Positions 1-7,066 of a stretch of DNA of 11,744 nucleotides are shown piece by piece. A program made the position numbers and the translations under genes. The DNA comes from Robiginitomaculum sp. (lineage in GTDB: Bacteria > Pseudomonadota > Alphaproteobacteria > Caulobacterales > Maricaulaceae): positions 1-11,744 of the forward strand of contig JAKITZ010000056.1 in the NCBI GenBank assembly GCA_021647805.1, in the 5' to 3' direction. Numbering within the stretch: the stretch's first letter is position 1; each line of letters starts with the position of its first letter. The notes beneath the pieces are model-generated. The model ran no database searches. It had not been told where the DNA came from and saw nothing but the letters and a program-made list of their open reading frames with translations.

Positions 1-298
1 ATCTGGGCGGGCGCATCGGGTCTGGACGGGCGTGGCCTTGACCTTGGTTGATGGCAGCCAAGTTTATCGGGTTGTGGAAACTAGGTTGCACTTCAAACGA
101 TTAACAGATCTTGAAATCACCAGTTACATTGCCAGCGATGACTGGCACGGCAAAGCTGGTGGTTATGGTATTCAGGGCATGGCGGAAATGTTTGTCTCGC
201 GGTTAAGTGGTTCATATTCCAACGTTATGGGTCTGCCGTTACATGAAACATATAAATTATTGTCTGGCGTTGGTTATCGGGTTTTGAGTAATGAGTGA
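1..298 (+). CDS. maf: Maf-family nucleotide pyrophosphatase, C-terminal part (5' end outside window)
   Basis: The reading frame is open from the left edge (first whole codon at base 2), and 98 residues are visible up to TGA at 296-298. Motifs typical of Maf are present in order: SGRAHRVWTGVAL, then GKAGGYGIQGMAE, then GSYSNVMGLPL near the C-terminus. Known family members hydrolyse non-canonical or modified nucleoside triphosphates to monophosphates in the cytoplasm and are linked to septum control. A GTG at 32 could look like a start, but the Maf motif begins upstream of it, so the gene is simply cut by the window edge. Its stop lies inside the next gene (8-nt overlap), so the two are probably translationally coupled. 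In many alphaproteobacteria infA lies just upstream of maf; that cannot be seen here. Confidence 0.93.
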   Translation, partial: SGRAHRVWTGVALTLVDGSQVYRVVETRLHFKRLTDLEITSYIASDDWHGKAGGYGIQGMAEMFVSRLSGSYSNVMGLPLHETYKLLSGVGYRVLSNE

Positions 299-1334
299 GT
301 TGGTTATAGTTGATGAAGCAATTGGCGAAACCCGTGCGTGCTTGTTTGATGATCAGGGGCAAGCTGTTGAGTTGCTGATTGAACGCTGGTCAGAAAGAAA
401 CACGAGAGTTACCGAGGGCAGTCAGCATCAGGGGCGAGTGCTTAAGGTCGATGCTGGATTAAATGCGGCTTTTATCGAGCTACCGATGGGCGAGGCCGGT
501 TTTTTACCATTTGGCAAGAAAGGCAGGCCAGCAGCAATACATGAGGGCGCAAAAATTCCGGTGCAAGTGAGCCGTGAAGCCTTGTCCGGCAAGGGCCCTA
601 ATCTAATGTTATTGCCTGATGATAGCGAAATCGGAGCGGCTCCGTCACTGGTGCAAAGAATGTATTTGCCTGATGATGTGGAGATTAAAACTGCCGATCG
701 CGAGGGACGCGAACAAATTGATGCCAGCATAGAGCAAGCTTTGGGTAAATTGGTTACAATTCCCGGTGGTGGGAATATCGCCATCGAGCAAACTAGGGCG
801 TTGGTGGCAATAGATGTGGATACGGCAAATTCATCGCAAACTGGCGGCAAATTTAATTATAAAGCTGCGCAAACTGCATTTCGTCATTTACGGTTACGCT
901 CATTAGGCGGAATTGTGGTTATTGATTTTGCGCCGATGCGAACGAAAAATGAGCGGGCGGCCTTGGCTGCGGCTTTGAATGCTATGGCAAAACATGATCC
1001 GGCTAGGGTTGATTTATTGCCAATGTCGCGATTTGGAACTGTTGAGTTATTGCGCCGGCGAACTATGCGCTCGCCATCAGAAATTCTGCTTGGTCGTAAT
1101 GGGAAAAAGACGTTGGAAACCATTGCTTTGGAAAGCCTACGCGGACTTGAAAATGAGGCTCTGGCTAACACTTCAAAGCAATTAGAGTTACGTGCTGGCT
1201 CGGCCATTTTTGCTTGGCTTAAAGACGATAATATTGGTTGGCAAGAAGAGCTGAGCAATCGCATCGGTTCGCGGTTTAGTCTTGTGGAGAAAGAGAGTTT
1301 CTCTCGCCAGCAATGGGAGGTGGTAACATTATGA
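291..1334 (+). CDS. rng: Short ribonuclease E/G family endoribonuclease
   Basis: This is a 347-residue RNase E/G-type protein for RNA processing. An S1-like RNA-binding region lies at about residues 40-95 (QGRVLKVDAGLNAAFIEL). The catalytic core follows, with the two Mg-binding aspartates as D175 in VAIDVDTAN and D212 in GIVVIDFAPM, matching D303 and D346 of E. coli RNase E. The SRFG motif follows. After it the CPxC Zn-link of RNase E/G is absent: the sequence runs RRRTMRSPSEILLGRNGKK without cysteine. The protein is much shorter than classical RNase G (about 490 residues) and lacks the RNase E scaffold. Short versions between maf and yacG are common in alphaproteobacteria, so this is probably not a truncation. 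The ATG at 291 overlaps the end of maf. The stop overlaps the yacG start (ATGA). The symbol is tentative. Confidence 0.88.
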   Translation: MSELVIVDEAIGETRACLFDDQGQAVELLIERWSERNTRVTEGSQHQGRVLKVDAGLNAAFIELPMGEAGFLPFGKKGRPAAIHEGAKIPVQVSREALSGKGPNLMLLPDDSEIGAAPSLVQRMYLPDDVEIKTADREGREQIDASIEQALGKLVTIPGGGNIAIEQTRALVAIDVDTANSSQTGGKFNYKAAQTAFRHLRLRSLGGIVVIDFAPMRTKNERAALAAALNAMAKHDPARVDLLPMSRFGTVELLRRRTMRSPSEILLGRNGKKTLETIALESLRGLENEALANTSKQLELRAGSAIFAWLKDDNIGWQEELSNRIGSRFSLVEKESFSRQQWEVVTL

Positions 1335-1507
1335 AATCAATGCTAAAATGCCCGCTTTGCAAAAAACCAGCAGATCAAACACATAAGCCATTTTGCTCCG
1401 ATCGTTGTCGCCAAGTCGACCTTGGTAGGTGGTTAAAAGGCTCGTATGTAGTGCCGGGATCAGATGAAGATCAACCGGAACACTTGCCCGGTGATGTTGA
1501 CAAGTAG
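1331..1507 (+). CDS. yacG: YacG-family zinc-binding protein (DNA gyrase inhibitor family)
   Basis: This 58-residue protein has the YacG treble-clef zinc site CPLCKKP ... FCSDRCRQVDLGRWL, with the CxxC and CxxxC pairs both intact. An acidic tail (SDEDQPEHLPGDVDK) follows. E. coli YacG binds GyrB and inhibits gyrase. I chose the ATG at 1331 because it forms an ATGA overlap with the RNase stop and sits about ten bases after a GGGAGG ribosome binding site at 1315-1320. The earlier ATG at 1313 would lie on top of that site. It is the third gene of the maf-RNase-yacG operon, an order found in many alphaproteobacteria. The WLKGSY segment is also typical of the family. Confidence 0.92.
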   Translation: MKSMLKCPLCKKPADQTHKPFCSDRCRQVDLGRWLKGSYVVPGSDEDQPEHLPGDVDK

Positions 1508-1563
1508 AGCCTTCGCGCGTTACTGCCGCTTAATGATTTGAATATTTTTTTGGAGCTACCTCT

Positions 1564-2907
1564 ATGACCGTCAAGGTTCGTTTTGCCCCTAGTCCTACCG
1601 GTAAATTGCATGTGGGGAATATCCGTACTGCTTTGTTTAATTGGCTGTTTGCCAAGGCTAATGACGGTGCTTTCCTGCTTAGAATTGATGATACGGATCT
1701 GGAACGATCGACTAAAGAATTTGAGGACGGTATTTTTAATGATATGCAATGGTTGGGGCTATTGCATGATGAAACCGCAAAGCAATCCACACGGTTTGCC
1801 GCTTATGATGCGGCGGCTGAATTATTGAAATCCAAGGGTTTGTTATATCCGTGTTATGAGAGCGCGGACGACCTTGATCGCCAGCGTAAATTACAACGGG
1901 CGCAAGGAAAGCCGCCAGTGTATAATCGCGCAGCTCTTGAGCTGTCTGATGAACAGCGCGCTGAGCTTGAGGCACAAGGCACACGGGCGCATTGGCGGTT
2001 CAAACTGTCCGGTGCTGCGGTGGTTTGGGACGATGTGATACGTGGTAATCAGAAAATTGAAACCGGGTCATTGTCTGATCCGGTGTTGATCCGCGCCGAT
2101 GGTAGTTATTTGTATACTTTGCCGTCAGTGGTTGATGATACTGACCTTGGCATCACTCATATTGTCCGTGGTGAGGATCATGTGACCAATTCGGCAACCC
2201 AGATTGAAATATTTCAAGCTTTGGGGGCAACACCACCGAAAATGGGGCATCACTCATTATTGGTCGGTGCTGATGGAGCCAAGCTTTCCAAGCGTCTTGG
2301 GACTTTGTCGGTGGCTGGCTTGCGTGATGAGCAACAGATTAACCCGATGGCGATTTTGTCATTATTGGCAAAAATCGGAACTTCTGATCCAGTTGAGGCG
2401 CGTAATGATTTGGACGAATTGATTGCGGAGTTTTCTTTTTCCAAAATTGCCAGAGCGCCAGCAAGGTTTGATCCAGTGGAATTGGCTGCCCTGAATACCA
2501 AATTACTGCACGAAGATAGCTATTCGAAGGTGCAGACCAAACTTGCAACTATTGATGCTGATGGCGGCGAGGCATTTTGGTTGGTCATACGTGGCAATTT
2601 GAATGCGTTGTCTGATGCCAAATTGTGGATGCAAGTGGTAAATGAGCAAATCACTCCGGTTATTGATGATGCCGATAAGGAATTCCTGAAGATGGCTGCA
2701 GAGCTGTTGCCGGATACTGTTGACGACGATAGCTGGCAGGAACTTACGTCTGCCCTAAAGTCGCAAACCGATCGCAAGGGTAAGTCGCTGTTCATGCCGC
2801 TACGCTTAGCTTTGACCGGCCAAAAACATGGCCCGGACATGGGGGCAGTGTTGCCGTTATTGGGTGCGGCAAAAGCTAAATCACGGCTTCGTGGAGTTGC
2901 GAGTTAG
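1564..2907 (+). CDS. gltX: Glutamyl-tRNA synthetase (class I, bacterial type)
   Basis: This 447-residue enzyme charges tRNA with glutamate. The class I signatures are visible: the HIGH-type motif at residues 16-19 (HVGN, within FAPSPTGKLHVGNIRTALFN) and the KMSKS-type motif at 240-244 (GAKLSKRLG). Also present are IDDTDLERS near 41-49 and VRGEDHVTNS near 201-210. The region around residue 97 (YPCYESADDL) keeps only one of the cysteines that bind zinc in E. coli GluRS, so it is probably a zinc-free form. Alphaproteobacteria often carry two GluRS paralogs and no GlnRS, making Gln-tRNA through GatCAB. This shorter form resembles the second paralog, but specificity cannot be read from sequence alone. 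GGAG at 1552-1555 supports the ATG at 1564. It may be co-transcribed with yacG, 56 nt upstream; it converges on dksA with only 6 nt between stops. Confidence 0.95.
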   Translation: MTVKVRFAPSPTGKLHVGNIRTALFNWLFAKANDGAFLLRIDDTDLERSTKEFEDGIFNDMQWLGLLHDETAKQSTRFAAYDAAAELLKSKGLLYPCYESADDLDRQRKLQRAQGKPPVYNRAALELSDEQRAELEAQGTRAHWRFKLSGAAVVWDDVIRGNQKIETGSLSDPVLIRADGSYLYTLPSVVDDTDLGITHIVRGEDHVTNSATQIEIFQALGATPPKMGHHSLLVGADGAKLSKRLGTLSVAGLRDEQQINPMAILSLLAKIGTSDPVEARNDLDELIAEFSFSKIARAPARFDPVELAALNTKLLHEDSYSKVQTKLATIDADGGEAFWLVIRGNLNALSDAKLWMQVVNEQITPVIDDADKEFLKMAAELLPDTVDDDSWQELTSALKSQTDRKGKSLFMPLRLALTGQKHGPDMGAVLPLLGAAKAKSRLRGVAS

Positions 2908-2913
2908 TATGCG

Positions 2914-3342
2914 TTAGCGACCAATGCGCTCATTGCGCTCGTGGCGTTCCTGCGCGTCGAGCGAGAAGGTGGCAATAGGTCTCGCGTCTAATCGTGCTAA
3001 TGAAATAGGATCGCCTGTTTCTTCGCAATATCCAAATGAACCTTCTTCAATACGTCGAATGGCTGCGTCAATTTTGGAGATTAGTTTGCGTTGCCTGTCG
3101 CTAGCCCGTAACTCTAATGAACGATCAGTTTCTGAACTGGCGCGATCTGCGGCATCAGCGTGCGATAGGCTATCTGTTTGCATGTTGGAAATGGTCTGCC
3201 GTGACTCGTTTAACAGGTCTTCTTTCCAGCTTAGCAATAACTGAGTGAAATAACGTTGTTGTTTCACACCCATGAATTTTTCGCTGTCATTAGGTTTATA
3301 ACCTTCAGGCAGCTTGGTTGTTAATGGCTTTGCAGATGGCAT
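2914..3342 (-). CDS. dksA: DksA-family RNA polymerase-binding regulator, cysteine-poor form
   Basis: This is a 142-residue DksA/TraR-family protein. DksA acts in the RNA polymerase secondary channel together with ppGpp to tune rRNA, amino-acid and other promoters. The coiled-coil tip motif DxxDxA is intact (D63, D66, A68 in HADAADRAS). The C-terminal zinc finger is degenerate: C106 is kept, but the other three cysteine positions are T109, S127 and A130 (GYCEETG ... ATFSLDAQERHER). Cysteine-poor DksA of this shape is widespread in alphaproteobacteria. The start is supported by an AGGAG a few bases upstream. The gene lies 126 nt downstream of fliX on the same strand and has its own sigma-70-like promoter, so it is probably transcribed both independently and by readthrough. 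Confidence 0.93.
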   Translation of the reverse strand: MPSAKPLTTKLPEGYKPNDSEKFMGVKQQRYFTQLLLSWKEDLLNESRQTISNMQTDSLSHADAADRASSETDRSLELRASDRQRKLISKIDAAIRRIEEGSFGYCEETGDPISLARLDARPIATFSLDAQERHERNERIGR

Positions 3343-3390
3343 AACACACTCCTCGTTAAAATGAAGTTTCCCGTCCCAGATTGCGAGCGG

Positions 3391-3418
3391 AGTATAACCG
3401 CAGATTAGATCAGGTCAA
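3391..3418 (-). promoter_or_regulatory. Sigma-70-like promoter for dksA
   Basis: Read on the minus strand, TTGACC (3418-3413) and TATACT (3396-3391) are separated by 16 nt. Both are one base from the -35 and -10 consensus. Transcription would begin near 3384, giving a leader of roughly 40 nt that includes the AGGAG ribosome binding site of dksA. This is inferred from sequence only. Confidence 0.6.
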
Positions 3419-3468
3419 TTCTGAAAAAATCATTGAATAACAGTGGTTTATCTAATTTGCGGCGTGGT

Positions 3469-3882
3469 TCACCTAATGGTTTCCAGCTTGGCTAGCTCAA
3501 CTTGCGCCCTAACTTCGACTTGTTCAAGAATCGCTTCCAAAGCTGGATCGCCGGTCTCTTCTCTTTGTTCACCCAATGCAGACAATAATTGTTTTAGTGT
3601 TCGTTCCGGTATTCCACCATCAAGCAGACTTATGCGGATTGTATCTAATATACCCAATAATGAATTCGCACGCATTGTAGCTTTTTCTATAACAGTTTTA
3701 ATTTCTGGCTCTGCTTGTAATGCAATCAAAGCACCGACAGAAGCAATAGCTGAAGACCCGGTCATAGCTGTTATTGCTTGCTCGGCATTTCCCGACGTAG
3801 GGGTGAATGCATTTGCTGCCGATGTTTTTTTCGCCTTGGCAGATCGTACAGATTGTGTTGGCCGGGTTGAATTGATTTTCAT
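3469..3882 (-). CDS. fliX: Flagellar assembly regulator FliX
   Basis: This 137-residue protein matches FliX in length, in its MKI-start followed by a low-complexity Ser/Ala/Thr/Lys N-terminus, and in its helical C-terminal half (ALEAILEQVEVRAQVELAKLE). It also sits divergent from flgI, as in Caulobacter. In Caulobacter FliX is a cytoplasmic partner of the sigma-54 activator FlbD and couples flagellar assembly to late flagellar gene transcription. The ribosome binding site is weak. A perfect CtrA box lies 52-66 nt upstream of the start, consistent with the class II flagellar promoters of Caulobacter. dksA follows on the same strand. The identification rests on remembered family features and synteny, not on an alignment. 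Confidence 0.82.
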   Translation of the reverse strand: MKINSTRPTQSVRSAKAKKTSAANAFTPTSGNAEQAITAMTGSSAIASVGALIALQAEPEIKTVIEKATMRANSLLGILDTIRISLLDGGIPERTLKQLLSALGEQREETGDPALEAILEQVEVRAQVELAKLETIR

Positions 3883-3933
3883 GAGTTTACTTTGCAGTGA
3901 AAATGACTTGGAGCTAATAAGACCAGTTTTGCG

Positions 3934-3948
3934 TTAACACCGGATTAA
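3934..3948 (-). promoter_or_regulatory. CtrA-binding box (TTAA-N7-TTAA) upstream of fliX
   Basis: TTAA (3934-3937), seven bases CACCGGA, then TTAA (3945-3948) is an exact match to the CtrA consensus. It is followed by C on both strands, so it satisfies TTAA-N7-TTAAC in either orientation. The plus-strand right half reads TTAACCAT, the preferred half-site. Relative to fliX it is placed where a -35-overlapping activator site would be, with a possible minus-strand -10 (TATTAG) about 12 to 13 nt further on. Confidence 0.72.
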
Positions 3949-4068
3949 CCATGTGTCCGCTTGGAATAATTTGCCGGGGCATCTTTGCCTGTATGATGTT
4001 GTTATGATTGTTATCTCCACTAACTTATTGAAAATGTGACTAAAATTCCTGCTTTAATATAGTTGCGA

Positions 4069-4086
4069 TTGGCATGAATTTCGCAT
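4069..4086 (+). promoter_or_regulatory. Sigma-54 (-24/-12) promoter for the flgI operon
   Basis: The sequence TTGGCATGAATTTCGCAT carries the invariant GG (4071-4072) and GC (4083-4084) with exactly ten bases between them. It is close to the TGGCACG-N4-TTGCW consensus; the -12 element reads TCGC instead of TTGC. Transcription would start near 4096, some 24 nt ahead of the flgI ATG. Sigma-54 control of flgI-type genes by an FlbD activator is known in Caulobacter. Two TTTGCC direct repeats at 3970-3975 and 3984-3989, about 85-100 nt upstream, sit where an enhancer might be, but I do not recognise them as a known site. Confidence 0.72.
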
Positions 4087-4119
4087 GGTAGTTTAGGGTA
4101 ATTATAGGAGTTTTAGTTT

Positions 4120-5226
4120 ATGGCGTTTCGGGTATTGATTTTGTCCTTGTTATTGTTGTGCTTTAGCATTGCAGCAGAAGCTACTTCGCGGATAAAGGAT
4201 ATTGCCGACGTTGAAGGTGTTCGTGAAAACGCCTTGATCGGTTATGGTCTTGTCGTTGGCCTTAATGGTACTGGCGATAGTCTTCGTAATGTGGCTAATA
4301 CCAGACAAAGCCTTGAAAACATGTTGGAACGGTTGGGAATTAATACCAGAGGCGAAATTCTAAATACCAAGAACGTTGCGGCAGTGATCATCACTGCAAA
4401 TTTGGGAGCATTTTCAGTTAATGGCACCAGACTTGATGTTACTGTTTCGGCGATGGGTGATGCCAAAAGCCTGATGGGCGGGCAGTTGTTAATTACCCCG
4501 TTGATGGGTGCTGACGGCCAGGTTTACGCGGTGGCGCAGGGGCCGATAGCTATTGGTGGTTTTGCTGCCGGTGGTGATGCGGCGGGCATTAGCCAAGGTG
4601 TTCCGACTTCTGGCCGGATATCTTCTGGAGCTATTGTCGAGCGGGAAATTGAATTCGCACTGGGCGCTCAGTCAACATTGCGTTTGGCCTTGCGTAACCC
4701 TGATTTTACAACGGCTTCGAGAATGGCCGGTGCAATTAATACATTCCTTGGCATGCCGGTTGCCCATGCTCTAAACCCGGCTTCGGTACAACTTACCCGT
4801 CCACCAAACTGGCGCGGTGATATGGTTTCATTGTTGACCGAGATTGAACAATTGCGGGTCGAGCCAGACCTGCCAGCCAAAGTAGTAATTGACGAAGTTA
4901 CCGGCATTATTGTCATGGGCGAGAATGTAAGAGTTTCAACGGTGGCTATTGCCCAAGGTAATTTGACAATAACAGTTGAAGAAACTCCGCAAGTTTCGCA
5001 ACCAAATGCCTTTTCCCAAGGTGGAGAAACCGTAGTAGTTCCACGAACCAATGTGACAGTTAACGAAGAAAAGGGTACTGGCCTTGTTGTGGTGCGCGAA
5101 GGCGTTACTTTGCGTGATTTGGATGCCGGGCTTAATGCTTTGGGCGTTACCCCGCGTGATATGATCGCAATTTTGCAATCAATTAAGGCTGCCGGTGCAT
5201 TACAAGCTGAAATAGAGGTGATGTAA
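4120..5226 (+). CDS. flgI: Flagellar P-ring protein FlgI
   Basis: This 368-residue protein builds the P-ring around the flagellar rod in the peptidoglycan layer. A Sec signal peptide is clear: a charged start, a Leu-rich core (residues 4-18) and an AEA cleavage site at 19-21, with mature protein from T22. The mature start SRIKDIADVEGVRENALIGYGLVVGLNGTGD is the hallmark FlgI N-terminus, so it is quoted here only by its key parts: RIKDIADVEG, NALIGYGLVVGL and GTGD. Later family segments PLMGADGQVYAVAQGP, VVIDEVTGIIVMGENVR and the C-terminal TPRDMIAILQSIKAAGAL are present, and length is normal. AGGAG at 4106-4110 supports the start. The stop overlaps the next start as TAATG. The signal peptide means export to the periplasm before assembly. 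Confidence 0.97.
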   Translation: MAFRVLILSLLLLCFSIAAEATSRIKDIADVEGVRENALIGYGLVVGLNGTGDSLRNVANTRQSLENMLERLGINTRGEILNTKNVAAVIITANLGAFSVNGTRLDVTVSAMGDAKSLMGGQLLITPLMGADGQVYAVAQGPIAIGGFAAGGDAAGISQGVPTSGRISSGAIVEREIEFALGAQSTLRLALRNPDFTTASRMAGAINTFLGMPVAHALNPASVQLTRPPNWRGDMVSLLTEIEQLRVEPDLPAKVVIDEVTGIIVMGENVRVSTVAIAQGNLTITVEETPQVSQPNAFSQGGETVVVPRTNVTVNEEKGTGLVVVREGVTLRDLDAGLNALGVTPRDMIAILQSIKAAGALQAEIEVM

Positions 5227-5567
5227 TGGCTGACCCGATGGTTTCTAATGCGTTCTTAGCACAGCAATTTACCAGCACCGAGAAGGCGCCGGGAACCAGT
5301 CATGTTCGTACAGAGGCTGAAGCAGAACGGGTAGCCAAAGAATTTGAAGGCTTTTTTCTAAGTCAAATGTTGGCTTCGATGTTTACCGGTTTGGGCGACG
5401 GTGATGGTGAATTTGGCGGCGGAGCCGGTGAAAAAGCATTTAGCGGAATGTTACACGAAGAATATGCCAAAGTATTTTCGGCACAAGGCGGTATCGGTTT
5501 AGCTGATAATTTGAAGATGGAAATTTTACGGATGCAGGGCATCGAACTTAATCGGGAAAAACCTTAA
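5226..5567 (+). CDS. flgJ: FlgJ N-terminal-type rod-binding protein (CheL-like)
   Basis: This 113-residue protein corresponds to the FlgJ N-terminal rod-binding domain only, with no C-terminal muramidase, as in alphaproteobacteria where it is often called CheL. Typical features are AKEFEGFFLSQMLASMF in the first half, the Gly-rich stretch GDGDGEFGGGAGEKAFSGML, and the C-terminal QGGIGLADNLKMEILR. Such proteins help cap and assemble the rod; peptidoglycan cleavage is then done by a separate lytic enzyme not seen here. The ATG overlaps the flgI stop by one base (TAATG), implying translational coupling, and the position directly after flgI matches the Caulobacter order. Confidence 0.88.
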   Translation: MADPMVSNAFLAQQFTSTEKAPGTSHVRTEAEAERVAKEFEGFFLSQMLASMFTGLGDGDGEFGGGAGEKAFSGMLHEEYAKVFSAQGGIGLADNLKMEILRMQGIELNREKP

Positions 5568-6013
5568 TGGCCTTGGTAGCGAATGATGCGAATGATCGCG
5601 CAACACAAATGATAAGTTTGTCGGAACGACTGACCGGCTTGTTGCAGCAAGAAACAGATTTATTCTTGGCACGCACTCCACAAAAAGCAGTTAATTTTGC
5701 CAAAGAGAAAAACAGTTTGGCGCGGATTTATCGTAATGAAATACAGCGCATAAGCAATAATAATGAGCTGTTATCCGGTGTTGATGAGAAACTAAAAATT
5801 GATTTACGCGCCGCTACAATTATGTTTAATCAAGCATTGGCCGAGAATAATCAGGCAAATGCGGTTATTCGGACAATTACCGAGGGCATGGTAAAATCTG
5901 TGGCAACTGAAGTTGCTCAAACCCGCGCGGCAAAATCAGGTTATGGTTCGGATGGTAGCAATAATAGTAACGCCACAGCTATGTCAGCAATTACCCTTGA
6001 TCGAAAAGCTTAA
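5567..6013 (+). CDS. flbY: FlbY-like flagellar protein (FlgN-type)
   Basis: This 148-residue, largely helical protein starts in a TAATG overlap with flgJ, so it is the third coupled gene of the flgI operon. Residues about 10-125 look like a long helical bundle (ISLSERLTGLLQQETDLFLA, then repeated Ala/Asn/Glu-rich helices). The Ser/Asn/Gly-rich segment GSDGSNNSNA forms a loose linker near the C-terminus. Size, composition and position after flgI-cheL fit FlbY of Caulobacter, which resembles the FlgN family of hook-associated-protein export chaperones. No signal peptide is visible, in line with a cytoplasmic role. The function is inferred from synteny and general character and is less certain than for its neighbours. 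Confidence 0.7.
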   Translation: MALVANDANDRATQMISLSERLTGLLQQETDLFLARTPQKAVNFAKEKNSLARIYRNEIQRISNNNELLSGVDEKLKIDLRAATIMFNQALAENNQANAVIRTITEGMVKSVATEVAQTRAAKSGYGSDGSNNSNATAMSAITLDRKA

Positions 6014-6061
6014 AGTTACGCCAAAGTATTCTGAAATCTTTTCAATAAAGTATAAAACCGG

Positions 6062-6088
6062 TTGCCGAAAAAGCCTATTGGCAATTTT
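6062..6088 (+). terminator. Possible weak terminator after the flgI operon
   Basis: TTGCC (6062-6066) can pair with GGCAA (6080-6084), followed by TTTT. The loop is 13 nt and the stem only 5 bp, so this is a weak candidate. It sits 49 nt after the flbY stop. Confidence 0.25.
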
Positions 6089-6154
6089 GGGCGCTTCACT
6101 CATAGGATAAATGGTAAAAGGCTGGGCAATAAAGCTGTAATCATTCAAATGAGT

Positions 6155-6694
6155 TTATATCTTGGATAGTATTAATTCTGGAGCAATATTTTTTATTACA
6201 CTTACAAACTTTTCTTTAGTCACTGTTAAGTTAGAACTGTTGCAAGCAAACTTCCTATTTTGATGTTTCTTACCATCAAGTGTATAATGAATTCTCATGC
6301 CATAAACTGTTTTTCCGTAAACTCGATTCGAATGAAAATAAATCCCTCTAACATTCTGCCACTCAACTTTGTCAAACGTTAGTAATTTGCGCATTCCAAT
6401 ATGATCTTTGGTAAGTAACAGCAATGGAGTTACATGCAATAAATTTTGGAACTCTCGGAAGCTAATCAAGACCAGAAATATGGTGGACAAAAGCAAAATA
6501 ATTCTAAAAAGAAAAATCAATATATCAGGCACAATTACATCGCGTGAGAAACTAACAGAAAGTGTTGCACCAGAATGGATATTTGTAATTGCCAATACTA
6601 ATAATACGCCCCCAAGAACACCACAGCATAAAATAAACACCGAAGCACTAGTTTTACGGTGAATTTCCAGTTTTTCGTTTCCAGATACAAACAT
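6155..6694 (-). CDS. Two-TM membrane protein with a PH-like cytoplasmic tail, function unknown
   Basis: I do not recognise a specific gene. The 179-residue product has a short charged N-terminus, two clear membrane spans (about residues 18-38 and 57-78), then a roughly 100-residue soluble domain that looks beta-rich: LLLLTKDHIGMRKLLTFDKVEWQNV followed by IYFHSNRVYGKTVYGMRIHYTL, cited here by position as residues 94-140. This is the general layout of small bacterial PH-domain-like proteins of the STM3941 type (two spans plus a PH fold). The start at 6694 has a modest AAGAG upstream. Codon use is A+T-rich (many ATA, AAA, TTA) compared with the flanking core genes, suggesting a more recent arrival. 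A 62-residue membrane protein lies upstream on the same strand, so a small operon is possible. Confidence 0.55.
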   Translation of the reverse strand: MFVSGNEKLEIHRKTSASVFILCCGVLGGVLLVLAITNIHSGATLSVSFSRDVIVPDILIFLFRIILLLSTIFLVLISFREFQNLLHVTPLLLLTKDHIGMRKLLTFDKVEWQNVRGIYFHSNRVYGKTVYGMRIHYTLDGKKHQNRKFACNSSNLTVTKEKFVSVIKNIAPELILSKI

Positions 6695-6818
6695 TTAATT
6701 ACTCTTATTTTTTATTTCTTGGATTTGAATTACGGTGCAATTACGATGTTAGTATTACCAAATACATTTAGCACCTGTTTGCTTTGCTGGCATCAACATG
6801 TGCGCCAATGTACCCAAT

Positions 6819-7007
6819 CTATTCCTCTGGACTCTTTATCGTAATATAGATAAATCCTGCTACTCCTATAGCTATAATAGCCCCTGCTATGATAGCCGAT
6901 ATTTTCCAATTAAGGTATTGGAGAAATATTACAAACACTAAAAGTGCGAGGGTTAGCAGTAAATGTATCCCAATCCCCCATACATCAGTAACATCAAATA
7001 GTTTCAT
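6819..7007 (-). CDS. Small hypothetical membrane protein (62 aa)
   Basis: The product has two predicted membrane helices, about residues 13-32 (IGIHLLLTLALLVFVIFLQY) and 36-57 (ISAIIAGAIIAIGVAGFIYI), separated by a short NWK turn, with short polar ends (MKLFDVTDVW, KSPEE). That geometry is a helical hairpin. The ATG at 7007 lacks a strong ribosome binding site. I see no family signature. It lies between a start-less coding remnant upstream and the 179-residue membrane protein downstream, all on the minus strand. Small two-helix proteins occur as immunity proteins, holins and regulators, but nothing here tells which, if any, applies. Confidence 0.4.
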   Translation of the reverse strand: MKLFDVTDVWGIGIHLLLTLALLVFVIFLQYLNWKISAIIAGAIIAIGVAGFIYITIKSPEE

Positions 7008-7066
7008 AATATGCTCATCGCGTTATTTTTTTCAATTTACCTAGGTTTATACTCTTCCCGAGTCGA

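Noticed and set aside
428..1264. Long minus-strand open frames inside the RNase gene
   Set aside because: They are antisense shadows of a well-supported coding region with catalytic motifs; no family resemblance or ribosome binding sites.
1508..1563. Search for a tRNA gene between yacG and gltX, where some relatives have one
   Set aside because: The gap is only 56 nt, too short for a tRNA, and no acceptor or T-loop sequence is seen.
2924..3244. Plus-strand frame of 106 codons opposite dksA
   Set aside because: It lies entirely within dksA, which has clear DksA motifs, a promoter and a ribosome binding site on the minus strand.
3443..3937. Plus-strand frame of 164 codons opposite fliX
   Set aside because: It is longer than fliX, but fliX has the synteny, the CtrA site and the expected protein; the plus frame is Ser/Ile-rich without family features.
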